DNA of 15,080 bases from Candidatus Uhrbacteria bacterium RIFOXYB12_FULL_58_10 (GCA_943348955.1 CALQZE010000001.1:1-15080); one strand, 5' to 3'; positions 1-6,519 are shown, counted from the first letter of the stretch. Numbers and translations are program-made. Notes: generated by a model from the letters alone, not told the origin.

Positions 1-27
1 AAGTTACTCGTCAATCCATCAGAGATT

Positions 28-54
28 AAAAAACACCGCGAGCATATCGCGGTG
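28..54 (-). terminator. Intrinsic terminator, CACCGCGA stem
   Basis: An 8-bp perfect stem (34-41 with 47-54, arms CACCGCGA/TCGCGGTG, loop GCATA) is followed on the minus strand by a run of six T (28-33). It would end transcripts of the phosphatase gene and the MFS relic. It is nearly the same hairpin as at 1010-1037, and a related stem is at 15035-15064. Confidence 0.85.
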
Positions 55-71
55 CAAGAATAAAGATTCAT

Positions 72-113
72 GTACTCGTGTACTAGTACATGTACGTACT
101 AGTACACGAGTAC
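72..113. repeat. Palindrome P1, double GTACTAGTAC core
   Basis: Two 18-nt arms (72-89 and 96-113) are perfect reverse complements around the 6-nt centre ATGTAC. Each arm reads GTACT-CGT-GTACTAGTAC or its complement. It begins 6 nt after the stop codon of the MFS relic and lies 17 nt before the terminator at 28-54. Related palindromes are at 1055-1080 and 12305-12354. Confidence 0.9.
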
Positions 114-119
114 GATTTG

Positions 120-224
120 TTACTTCGGTCGAACAAACACGAGCACGAAGGCACCGAAGACGAGAATGACTCCGCACTCGAACCAGACAAACCCGATTGT
201 CGCTGATGCGCCTGAATCATTCCG
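120..224 (-). pseudogene. 3' relic of a second MFS transporter gene
   Basis: On the minus strand this stretch encodes 34 residues ending VRPK and a TAA stop. They match the last 34 residues of the intact MFS gene at 1087-2253 in 25 positions, including the shared segment ATIGFVWF. The frame stays open further upstream, into the end of the phosphatase gene, but no similarity and no start with a ribosome binding site is seen there. The palindrome and terminator that follow are also copies of those after the intact gene. The simplest reading is the remnant of an old MFS duplication, most of which was lost or replaced. A short expressed single-helix membrane peptide, for instance from a TTG codon near 273, cannot be excluded but has no support. 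Confidence 0.7.
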
Positions 225-306
225 AAAAAAATAAAGAAAAAACTCACATTTAGACGCGAGTTCAAAAAAGTTCAAGTCGTTATTTTTTGCGATCAAATCA
301 CTCGAT

Positions 307-891
307 CTAATCGCAGAGTTTCTTCATGTCGATGCAGGCGCCGGTTTCGTCGAACGAGAGTTTGGCCCCTTCGCATTCGCCGAAATTCAAAGCGTAGATT
401 TCTTCGATGGGCGCGTTCGGATATGCGGCCATAATGAGCAGACCGAGGAGTACGGCATGTCCGACGACGATGGTGTTTTCGCGGGAAGATCCCATCTTCG
501 TTTTCAACGCGTTCCATGCGCGTTCGCCGTATTCAACAAGAGCGGCTTTGGTCGCATCGTCACTCTTGTTCAGGTAATCGGCAATCGAAGCGTACCCGAG
601 CTTCTCGAACGCCGCCTCGATGAGCTTGCCGGAGTCTGTCGAAGTATCATGCACGAGTTCGTTCACGGTTTCCACACGAACGCAGGAGCCACCGCTCAGA
701 ATTTCCAGAGTCTCATGCGTCCTTTGGAGCGGACTGACGTAGCCGACGCGGAAGCTCGGATCGCCGAGTTTGAGTCGATGACGTGCGGCTTGCGCTTTGC
801 CTTCATCGGTCAGACGCCGGGCGGAATCCGGCTGAGCCTTGTCTGTTCTGCCATGACGAAAGAACGAAATCGTATGGATTGGCTTGCTCAC
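307..891 (-). CDS. SixA-like histidine phosphatase (phosphoglycerate mutase superfamily)
   Basis: A 194-residue protein of the histidine phosphatase superfamily, which removes phosphate through a phosphohistidine intermediate. The RHG signature with the nucleophile is at residues 12-14 (FFRHGRTD). The segment DSARRLTDEG resembles the start of SixA phosphohistidine phosphatases. SPLQRT (53-58) supplies the second arginine, E78 may be the acid, and VVGH (142-145) carries the second histidine. I chose the GTG at 891 because AAAGGAG stands 6 nt upstream; the GTG at 924 and ATG at 918 lack such a site. It has its own promoter at 969-997, just after the MFS terminator, and relatively G+C-rich codons. 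The substrate is unknown: protein phosphohistidine, a sugar phosphate or a nucleotide are all possible. Confidence 0.85.
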   Translation of the reverse strand: MSKPIHTISFFRHGRTDKAQPDSARRLTDEGKAQAARHRLKLGDPSFRVGYVSPLQRTHETLEILSGGSCVRVETVNELVHDTSTDSGKLIEAAFEKLGYASIADYLNKSDDATKAALVEYGERAWNALKTKMGSSRENTIVVGHAVLLGLLIMAAYPNAPIEEIYALNFGECEGAKLSFDETGACIDMKKLCD

Positions 892-968
892 GAGGAACTC
901 CTTTTGTCGACGTTTCATCGACACGTTGGTTGCAAAAGTTCAACACATTGTCTCATCTTCGTGCGACG

Positions 969-997
969 ACACTAACAAAAAAATGCTATTTTGTCAA
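969..997 (-). promoter_or_regulatory. Promoter of the histidine phosphatase gene
   Basis: On the minus strand TTGACA (992-997) is a perfect -35, followed by a 17-nt T-rich spacer and TAGTGT (969-974) as a weaker -10. A start near 962 would give a 5' leader of about 70 nt before the GTG at 891. The promoter lies directly downstream of the terminator of the preceding MFS gene. Confidence 0.6.
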
Positions 998-1009
998 GAG
1001 AATATGAAT

Positions 1010-1037
1010 AAAAAAACACCGCGATTTGTTCGCGGTG
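1010..1037 (-). terminator. Intrinsic terminator of the MFS gene
   Basis: A perfect 8-bp stem, 1017-1024 with 1030-1037 (CACCGCGA/TCGCGGTG, loop TTTGT), is followed on the minus strand by seven T (1010-1016). The stem is identical to that at 34-54; only the loop differs. Confidence 0.9.
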
Positions 1038-1054
1038 CAAGAGTGACAGAACAT

Positions 1055-1080
1055 GTACTCATGTACTAGTACATGAGTAC
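1055..1080. repeat. Palindrome P2, single GTACTAGTAC core
   Basis: A perfect 26-nt palindrome: GTACT-CAT-GTACTAGTAC-ATG-AGTAC. It begins 6 nt after the MFS stop codon and ends 17 nt before the terminator stem at 1017-1037, the same arrangement as P1 after the MFS relic. Confidence 0.9.
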
Positions 1081-1086
1081 GGTGGT

Positions 1087-2253
1087 TTACTTCGGTCGAA
1101 CGAGAGAAAGTACAAACGCGCCGAAGACAAGAATGATTCCGCATCCAAACCAGACAAACCCAATCGTCGCTGGAGTATCCGGTTCATTCCGAATCGTGAG
1201 ATAGATAAGTACAGGAGCGATAACAAGACCGATGCGACCAAGAAGCGATTGCAAAGATCCGAACGTTGCGCGATATCCGCTCTCAACACGATGTTGCACG
1301 AATGAATCGACGAGCGGAGCAAACATGCCACGACCGAATTCATGAATAGCTACCGCGGAAAGTGGAAACCAGAGACTGGCACCCTTTCCGGCGAGAATCA
1401 ATCCGATACCGGAAAGGACAAGAGCAACGAGAATCGCTTTCGATTCGTTTCCCTGAGCGATTTTCATTCGACGAATCAGAACTCCTGAAAAGGCGAACCC
1501 GAGATAGATCGTGGCCCAAACAAGATTGATACCGAACGTACCGACGAGCGGTTTAAAATATGGCGTCCAGAAATGATTGAAAGCAATCACTGCACCGAAT
1601 ACCACCGTCGCAGCAATCACCCACATCAAGGCACGACTTCCACGCAGAAGAGAGATGCTTGCACGAAACGCTTCGATTTCTGTCATCTTGTGAATCGGTT
1701 CCCCTTTTCCATTCATCCATTTGTGAATGAAGAAAAGAGCGAGCAGAGACGTGAAGATCATCGGCAACCAAATACCTCGCGGATTAGAAAGTGTAATGAG
1801 CGTTCCGATGAATCCACCAATGATCATCACAAATCCACGAATGATACTTGCCGTCGCAAAGACCTGACGACGTTCTTCATCCCGACCTTCGCGATGCAAT
1901 GCATCCGTAACCCACGCCTGTTCCGCACCGGAAAAAAACGCCATACCTATTCCAAGAAGACTCTCTGCGATCGCCGCGCTCCAGAATCCGCAAGCGAAGA
2001 AATACGTGAAACCGCCGAGCATGAAAAGAATACACCCCATCTTGAGCGACCACACGCGACTCTTCCCGTCTGCAAACAATCCCGTCGGGATTTCCGCAAG
2101 AACGATCGCGAGCCAGAAGATGGCATTCACGAGAGAGATCTCTCCGAGCGAAAGCCCGATGCTCATGAGAAACGGCGTGTACACGACCGTTGTAATCGCA
2201 AGACCAAGATCAACGGTCGCATCGTACAAATAGTACGCATGTGCAGCGCGCAT
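1087..2253 (-). CDS. Major facilitator superfamily (MFS) exporter
   Basis: A 388-residue polytopic membrane protein with about 11-12 hydrophobic segments, the usual MFS size. The loop after the second helix carries the MFS motif A form EIPTGLFADGKSRV (54-67), which is typical of drug or metabolite transporters of this superfamily. I start it at the ATG at 2253 because GGAGG stands 4 nt upstream; an upstream TTG (2352) and ATG (2316) stay in frame but lack such a site and would lie inside the leader. Expression probably starts near 2550, leaving a leader of about 300 nt with a terminator hairpin and a short ORF. The divergent neighbour is an ABC exporter with a back-to-back promoter. The substrate is not readable; drug efflux is an inference. 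Confidence 0.88.
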   Translation of the reverse strand: MRAAHAYYLYDATVDLGLAITTVVYTPFLMSIGLSLGEISLVNAIFWLAIVLAEIPTGLFADGKSRVWSLKMGCILFMLGGFTYFFACGFWSAAIAESLLGIGMAFFSGAEQAWVTDALHREGRDEERRQVFATASIIRGFVMIIGGFIGTLITLSNPRGIWLPMIFTSLLALFFIHKWMNGKGEPIHKMTEIEAFRASISLLRGSRALMWVIAATVVFGAVIAFNHFWTPYFKPLVGTFGINLVWATIYLGFAFSGVLIRRMKIAQGNESKAILVALVLSGIGLILAGKGASLWFPLSAVAIHEFGRGMFAPLVDSFVQHRVESGYRATFGSLQSLLGRIGLVIAPVLIYLTIRNEPDTPATIGFVWFGCGIILVFGAFVLSLVRPK

Positions 2254-2288
2254 GAAACCTCCAAAGAACACACCAACCAGAGGTTGGG
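2253..2288 (-). promoter_or_regulatory. Ribosome binding site of the MFS gene, possibly masked
   Basis: GGAGG (258-262 of the second kilobase pair block, i.e. 2258-2262) lies 4 nt before the ATG at 2253 and fixes the start. GAGGTT of this site can pair with AACCTC upstream (about 2280-2285). The same AACC can instead pair with GGTT in a small CCAACC/GGTTGG hairpin, which would leave the site free. The pairings are only 6 bp, so the switch is tentative; the site itself is clear. Confidence 0.5.
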
Positions 2289-2391
2289 CAAACTGAATCA
2301 ACCGTTTGCAGGACATCTGCACTCGTCTGATCGATAGAAACGATGTTGTCAATCACGGTCAGTTCACACCAACCCAAACGATACATCGCGC

Positions 2392-2419
2392 AAACAAAAC
2401 AACTCGGTTTCCCGAGTTG
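2392..2419 (-). terminator. Terminator hairpin inside the MFS leader (attenuator)
   Basis: On the minus strand a perfect 8-bp stem, CAACTCGG/CCGAGTTG (2412-2419 with 2400-2407), is closed by the tetraloop GAAA and followed by TTTTGTTT. It lies between the promoter at 2557-2585 and the MFS start, so it should stop transcription before the gene. A competing pairing uses its 5' arm: 2411-2419 with 2465-2473, 9 bp including one G-U. Within that 45-nt loop an 8-bp helix can form (2427-2434 with 2451-2458). Confidence 0.6.
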
Positions 2420-2448
2420 ATTATAAATTGATTTCTAGAGGATTAAAC

Positions 2449-2547
2449 TCAAATCAATGCATCACAACCCGGGAACATAAAAACTGGTTCGACCGCAGAA
2501 TCGGCGAACATGAGTTTCCCTGTGATGTGAAAATAATTTAAGTTCAT
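2449..2547 (-). CDS. Putative 32-residue leader peptide of the MFS gene
   Basis: ATG at 2547 to TGA at 2449, beginning MNLNYFHITG and ending PGCDALI. The predicted transcription start at about 2550 would place this ATG at the very 5' end, so it would be translated as a leaderless message. A hairpin of 8 bp with one bulge (2487-2509) lies within it. Its codons near the end (CCG GGT TGT, 2465-2473) form one arm of the proposed antiterminator, so ribosome position could decide between the two structures. No known family is recognised. The evidence is positional only, and a chance ORF of this length is quite possible. Confidence 0.4.
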   Translation of the reverse strand: MNLNYFHITGKLMFADSAVEPVFMFPGCDALI

Positions 2548-2556
2548 ACTCATCCA

Positions 2557-2585
2557 AGTAAATCACAAAAAAGAAGCTTTGTCAA
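2557..2585 (-). promoter_or_regulatory. Promoter of the MFS leader and gene
   Basis: Minus strand: TTGACA at 2580-2585, a 17-nt spacer, TTTACT at 2557-2562, with TGTGATT covering the upstream part of the -10 region. Start near 2550. The divergent promoter for the ABC exporter has the same TTGACA-N12-TGTGAT layout, and the two -35 boxes are 10 nt apart. Confidence 0.6.
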
Positions 2586-2595
2586 TCATAATTGG

Positions 2596-2622
2596 TTGAC
2601 AAAACAGTATTTTTGTGATAAT
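2596..2622 (+). promoter_or_regulatory. Promoter of the ABC exporter gene
   Basis: TTGACA at 2596-2601, then TGTGATAAT at 2614-2622, which reads as an extended -10 (GATAAT, 5 of 6 matches, spacing 15). Start near 2629, giving a leader of about 45 nt with GGAG 8 nt before the ATG. It is arranged back to back with the MFS promoter; the arms TTGTCAA and TTGACAA form an inverted repeat that could also be an operator. Confidence 0.65.
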
Positions 2623-2672
2623 CTCCCCTGTTTTTCAAGAACAATTCAAACCACTGACCTGGAGAAAAACAA

Positions 2673-4505
2673 ATGGTTCCTTCACAATTGAAAATTTACT
2701 GGAAGCAATTTCAGACTTCTGTGCAGCAGACAAGGTCTGCGCTCAAAGAAGTGAATGCGATCATGCGAGCAGTCGATCCACTCGTTGTTCGACTCTCGCT
2801 CATCATATCTGTCTTTGGCGGACTGCGATCACTCGGATCGTTCGCTGTCATTGGCATCATGCTTCAGACGACCATGACATCCTTTCTGAAAGAGAAAAAA
2901 CTTTCTGCTTCTCTGATTCTGATTGGGATTCTCTCCTACATCGGGTATCAACTTCTCAAGCTTGTTGTCCGCCACGTTTCCGGTCGTCGAAGAAATCTCT
3001 TTGACACTCGACTGCATCTCGTACTCGAGCACTCCTTCATCGACAAACTCGTCTCACTCGATCTCGGACGCATCACGGATCCGGAATTCATTGCGACAAA
3101 GGAGTCTGCAGAACGTCGTGGCATGCGATCTATTTCGCAATTGTTCGCAGAGCAACGCAAGTTGATCGCAGCAATCTCCTCCATCATCATCGCGACCGGA
3201 GCAACCCTCTTCCTTGATCCATTCCTGATTATCCTTGCACTCGTTCCGATCGTTCCAGGAACGCTTCGAGCGATGAACAGCGAAAAGAAGGAACGGTCGA
3301 AGTGGGACGCACGACATGTGACTCGAAGGATGCAACACGCCTACGAGTTCAGCTTGTCGAATAAAGGAATGCTCACACAGCTCAAGCTGTTTCGATCCGT
3401 TGATTACATTCTCCGAAAATACAAATCTTTCGCGGAGCAATTCAAGAAAGATGATTTGGAAATGTCAGATCTGGAACGAACCACCCAAGCTCAGATGCAA
3501 ATTCTTTCGATAGCTATCTTCGCTGTCGGCGCGTTCTACCTGCGAGCAGGGCTGATCTCCGGATCGCTCACCATCACAAAACTGTTCTTCACGATCGGAT
3601 GCTTGAGCACATTCACAAGTGCCTGGCTTTCGCTCATCAGAACAGTACTCAAGATCAAAAGTACTTCACACGACTTCGCGTATTGGCAAACATTCTTTCA
3701 GACAAAACCGCTCGTTGATGAAACGAATGCGGAAGAAATCGTCTGTCTGAATATTCCGAAGCTCTCACTTTCAGACGTCACGTTCTCCTACCCCACGCAA
3801 AAGAGTCTTGTTCTGAAACACTGTTCCTTCACGATTGAGCCCGGAGAAAAGATTGTCATTGTCGGACGGAATGGTTGTGGAAAAACGACCATCGTGCGAT
3901 TGCTGACGAAAATCTTCCTCCCCTCTGAAGGAGACATTCGGATCGACGACAAATCGATTGCGACAGTCACACAAGATTCTTGGCTCAAGCACGCGCTCTA
4001 CGTCACACAGGAAAGCAGACTCCCAGATCTCCGTATCGACGAAGTGATCGGCGGCTGTGACCCTGAGAACGTTGATCTCGATCGCATGCGGAAAGCCGCA
4101 TCTATGTCCGGAGCCGATTCCTTCGTGGAGAAGCTGACAGCTCAATATGAAACCCAGATCGGAGAAGAATGGCCGGGCGGAGTCGGATTCTCAAGCGGAC
4201 AGAAGCAGCGTCTGCACCTTGCGGCCGCGTTCTATCGTCTGCTCGATCCAAACATCCACATCGGACTTTTCGATGAGCCAATGGCTAATTGCGACACAGA
4301 AACACGTGTGCTTTTCTATGAGGGCCTTCAGAAGCTCACACAGAAAACCATCGTTGTCGTCGCACACGATCCGCTCTATCTCCATCACTTCGATCGCGTC
4401 CTCGTGATTGAAGACGGATGTGTCGCGGAAGATATTCGCGGACATAAAGACATCGCCCTCTATCGCGATACAATTGCATTTCGACTCTCTGCAGATCTGT
4501 CCTGA
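2673..4505 (+). CDS. ABC exporter with fused membrane and ATPase domains
   Basis: A 610-residue half-transporter of the ABC exporter type (one membrane domain followed by one nucleotide-binding domain), acting as a homo- or heterodimer in the inner membrane. Hydrophobic segments lie at about 38-66, 78-99, 165-197 and 275-320, which fits six helices. The ATPase domain shows Walker A GRNGCGKTT (398-406), Q-loop Q446, signature FSSGQ (506-510, a variant of LSGGQ), Walker B ending LFDEP (532-536, catalytic E535), an unusual D-loop ANCD (538-541) and H-loop H565. GGAG at 2661-2664 sets the ATG at 2673. No partner half-transporter is adjacent. It is divergent from an MFS exporter, so a shared export or resistance role is plausible; the substrate is unknown. 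G+C-rich codons match the MFS gene. Confidence 0.93.
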   Translation: MVPSQLKIYWKQFQTSVQQTRSALKEVNAIMRAVDPLVVRLSLIISVFGGLRSLGSFAVIGIMLQTTMTSFLKEKKLSASLILIGILSYIGYQLLKLVVRHVSGRRRNLFDTRLHLVLEHSFIDKLVSLDLGRITDPEFIATKESAERRGMRSISQLFAEQRKLIAAISSIIIATGATLFLDPFLIILALVPIVPGTLRAMNSEKKERSKWDARHVTRRMQHAYEFSLSNKGMLTQLKLFRSVDYILRKYKSFAEQFKKDDLEMSDLERTTQAQMQILSIAIFAVGAFYLRAGLISGSLTITKLFFTIGCLSTFTSAWLSLIRTVLKIKSTSHDFAYWQTFFQTKPLVDETNAEEIVCLNIPKLSLSDVTFSYPTQKSLVLKHCSFTIEPGEKIVIVGRNGCGKTTIVRLLTKIFLPSEGDIRIDDKSIATVTQDSWLKHALYVTQESRLPDLRIDEVIGGCDPENVDLDRMRKAASMSGADSFVEKLTAQYETQIGEEWPGGVGFSSGQKQRLHLAAAFYRLLDPNIHIGLFDEPMANCDTETRVLFYEGLQKLTQKTIVVVAHDPLYLHHFDRVLVIEDGCVAEDIRGHKDIALYRDTIAFRLSADLS

Positions 4506-4510
4506 CCCTC

Positions 4511-4545
4511 AGCGTCTCTTCCCTCGAAGAGACGCTTTTCTTTTA
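4511..4545 (+). terminator. Intrinsic terminator of the ABC exporter gene
   Basis: A perfect 10-bp stem, AGCGTCTCTT with AAGAGACGCT (4511-4520 and 4527-4536), has the loop CCCTCG and is followed by a T-rich tail. It separates the exporter from the next gene. Confidence 0.93.
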
Positions 4546-4557
4546 TTCAAATATCAC

Positions 4558-4563
4558 TATAAT
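4558..4563 (+). promoter_or_regulatory. -10 element for the hypothetical gene
   Basis: A perfect TATAAT, 19 nt before the ATG at 4583. The expected -35 position falls in the tail of the preceding terminator and has no good match. A start near 4570 would leave only about 13 nt of leader, and AAAGGA (4564-4569) would then lie outside the mRNA. Confidence 0.45.
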
Positions 4564-4582
4564 AAAGGAAATAAACATTTCT

Positions 4583-5161
4583 ATGACAGAAACTGAATTG
4601 CATCCGGGAGAAAAAGAACACAATGAAAAACAGATGCGACAAATCGGAGCTACACTCTTTCAAGCCCTTTTGAAAAATGGTTTTAAGGCTTTGTTTCTTT
4701 CTAAGTCCCATCATGGATCAAGACAAAACCCAGATCTTTATAGCAAAATTGAATTACAAATGATTGATCTTAATGATCAATATATCGGCATCGGTGTAAA
4801 ACCTCATCTCAGTTTTGAAAACGGTTATGGCGTTGTTACATTAAAAATGTATCGAGTTGCCAAAACCGAACAAGAACAACAAAAATTTGCAGATGAGATT
4901 TGGAAAGATGTGACAGATACACAAAAACGTTTTCTTATTGAGAGATCCATTCAAAGCAGATTGGAAACACACCAGGCAACTCTTGCGGGTTTAAATCGAA
5001 CGGTTCCAGAAGATGGTTTAACAGAACAAGACATTAAAGACTGGATCAAAGCATCAGAAAAAATGATAAAGAAAATCAAAGAAGTACAAATAGCTTTCCA
5101 GAAACACACAGGAAAAATGCAGATTTCGCACCACAATGCAGAATTATTATTTCTGAAATAA
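4583..5161 (+). CDS. Hypothetical protein, 192 residues, soluble
   Basis: I do not recognise this protein. It has no signal peptide or membrane segment and looks cytoplasmic. The first half (about 15-95) has alternating patterns that suggest a small alpha/beta domain (KIELQMIDLNDQYIGIGV, then GYGVVTLKMYRV). The second half (about 96-190) is rich in Lys, Glu and Gln and looks helical, with possible coiled coil near 145-175. Its codons are more A/T-rich than those of the upstream exporter. A strong terminator lies on each side, so it is a single-gene unit. It lies convergent to proS. Absence from recognised families may mean it is specific to this lineage. Confidence 0.8.
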   Translation: MTETELHPGEKEHNEKQMRQIGATLFQALLKNGFKALFLSKSHHGSRQNPDLYSKIELQMIDLNDQYIGIGVKPHLSFENGYGVVTLKMYRVAKTEQEQQKFADEIWKDVTDTQKRFLIERSIQSRLETHQATLAGLNRTVPEDGLTEQDIKDWIKASEKMIKKIKEVQIAFQKHTGKMQISHHNAELLFLK

Positions 5162-5162
5162 T

Positions 5163-5195
5163 AAAAATCAGAGACCATAATAGTCTCTGATTTTT
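5163..5195. terminator. Bidirectional terminator between hypothetical gene and proS
   Basis: A perfect 13-bp inverted repeat, AAAAATCAGAGAC at 5163-5175 with its complement at 5183-5195, has a 7-nt loop. Each strand ends its stem in a run of T, so it can serve both the plus-strand hypothetical gene and the minus-strand deacylase-NUDIX-proS operon. Confidence 0.93.
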
Positions 5196-5198
5196 ATT

Positions 5199-6470
5199 TT
5201 ATTCTTTTACAAATTGCATTGCCTCTTCAACAAGATCTGTCAGCTTCACCAATCGGCTTTCTGTCCCCGTTCGTTCTTTCCATTCCACAGAATCTTCTTT
5301 CAAAGATTTTTCTGAAATGAGAATGCGAAGTGGAATTCCGATCAGATCGGCGTCGGCGAATTTTGCGCCAGGTGAAACATCTGCGCGATCATCCCACAGA
5401 ACTTCGATTCCGTTCGATTCAAGTTCACGTACGAGATCATCCGCTGTGCCCATGATGTTTTCACGAACGGCGTCATCTTTGCTGTTAAGCGTAATGAAAT
5501 GAACTTGAAATGGAGCGATGGACTTCGGCCAAATCATTCCACGATCATCGTGCGATGCTTCAACGATCGATCCGACGAGTCGAGATGTGCCGATTCCATA
5601 ACAACCCATGAGCACGCGTTTACGATCTCCGTTTTCATCTGTGAAATTCAGATCAAATGCATCGGAATATTTTGTTCCAAGATCGAAGATATTTCCAACT
5701 TCGATTCCTTTTACAATCGACAGGACTCCTCCGCACGTTGGACAAGCATCTCCTTCTTTCAATGTTGCAACTTCAGAATTTTGTCCGAACTCACATTTAT
5801 CACATGCGAGAATGGTATCTTCTCCCGCGTCTGTCAAAGCTTGAAACTCGTGCGATGGATTCTTTGTAAAAATTCCTCCGCTTGCTTCCACAACTTTTAC
5901 ATTAAGTCCGCAACGATTGTAGGCACGAACATACGCATGTAATGTTTTTTGATAGAACGCCGTGAGATCTTCTTGTGTCGTATGAAAACTATACATGTCT
6001 TTCATACGGAATTCACGACCGCGAAGCACACCGGACTTTGCACGCAACTCATCACGAAACTTCGTGTTGATTTGGTACGTTGCAAATGGTAAATCCTTGT
6101 AGGATTCTAAAAACTTTTTCGCAAGCGGAGTCACAACTTCTTCATGACTTGCTCCGAGCGCGTAATCTTTTTCTGTTTGTGATTTTATTTTAAACAAGAT
6201 GTCGACATTGTCCCATCGGTTCGTCGCTTCCCAGAATTCTTTTGGATGAAGAGATGGCATGAAGATTTCAAGGGCGCCAAGCGCATTCATTTCTTCACGA
6301 ACGATCTGTTCCACTTTGCGCAAAACAGCGAGTCCAAATGGAAGCCATGTATAAACACCAGCCATGGTTTGATCCACAAATCCAGCTTGAATCAGAAATT
6401 TCGCATTTGCAGAATCCGCGTCTGTTGGTGGAGTTTTTGAGGTTTTCGAAAAACAAGAAGAATATTTCAT
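5199..6470 (-). CDS. proS: Prolyl-tRNA synthetase, short form without INS domain
   Basis: A class II synthetase that charges tRNA-Pro with proline. The 423-residue protein shows motif 2 (RDELRAK, 139-145), the stretch GREFRMKDMYSF (151-162), the proline-binding region, motif 3 (GCYGIGTSRLV, 289-299) and a C-terminal anticodon-binding domain from about 318. E. coli ProS has about 570 residues and carries a YbaK-like editing domain (INS) between motifs 2 and 3. Here that place holds only about 30 residues with four cysteines (223, 226, 243, 246), which resemble a zinc ribbon. I start at ATG 6470; the open frame upstream (to 6569) overlaps the NUDIX gene and is not conserved-looking. There is no Shine-Dalgarno site, and a -10-like TACTAT at 6480-6485 suggests a possible leaderless start besides read-through from the operon. 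Confidence 0.95.
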   Translation of the reverse strand: MKYSSCFSKTSKTPPTDADSANAKFLIQAGFVDQTMAGVYTWLPFGLAVLRKVEQIVREEMNALGALEIFMPSLHPKEFWEATNRWDNVDILFKIKSQTEKDYALGASHEEVVTPLAKKFLESYKDLPFATYQINTKFRDELRAKSGVLRGREFRMKDMYSFHTTQEDLTAFYQKTLHAYVRAYNRCGLNVKVVEASGGIFTKNPSHEFQALTDAGEDTILACDKCEFGQNSEVATLKEGDACPTCGGVLSIVKGIEVGNIFDLGTKYSDAFDLNFTDENGDRKRVLMGCYGIGTSRLVGSIVEASHDDRGMIWPKSIAPFQVHFITLNSKDDAVRENIMGTADDLVRELESNGIEVLWDDRADVSPGAKFADADLIGIPLRILISEKSLKEDSVEWKERTGTESRLVKLTDLVEEAMQFVKE

Positions 6471-6479
6471 AGCAGTCGA

Positions 6480-6508
6480 ATAGTAACAAAGAAGTAAGAA
6501 GTCGAGAA
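6480..6508 (-). promoter_or_regulatory. Possible internal promoter of proS
   Basis: Minus strand: TACTAT (6480-6485) lies 9 nt before the proS ATG, so a transcript would start about 3 nt upstream of it. The -35 (TTCTCG, 6503-6508) is poor. The spacer holds a pyrimidine-rich segment shared with the hydrolase promoter at 11686-11714. Confidence 0.3.
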
Positions 6509-6519
6509 GAGATAAACAA

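Noticed and set aside
72..113. Palindromes as CRISPR repeats or insertion-sequence ends
   Set aside because: They are not spaced with unique spacers, no target duplications or transposase flank them, and each is tied to a stop codon and terminator.
83..265. 60-codon frame on the minus strand
   Set aside because: It is another frame of the MFS relic; the frame similar to MFS is the one ending at 120.
457..975. 172-codon open frame on the plus strand
   Set aside because: Antisense shadow of the histidine phosphatase, whose motifs are complete on the other strand.
1573..2337. 254-codon open frame on the plus strand
   Set aside because: It lies antisense to the MFS gene, is rich in Arg, His, Thr and Glu without any fold-like pattern, and has no start signals.
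2400..2547. Known riboswitch or T-box in the MFS leader
   Set aside because: I could find no T-box sequence or the conserved cores of common riboswitches; only the leader ORF and competing helices are supported.
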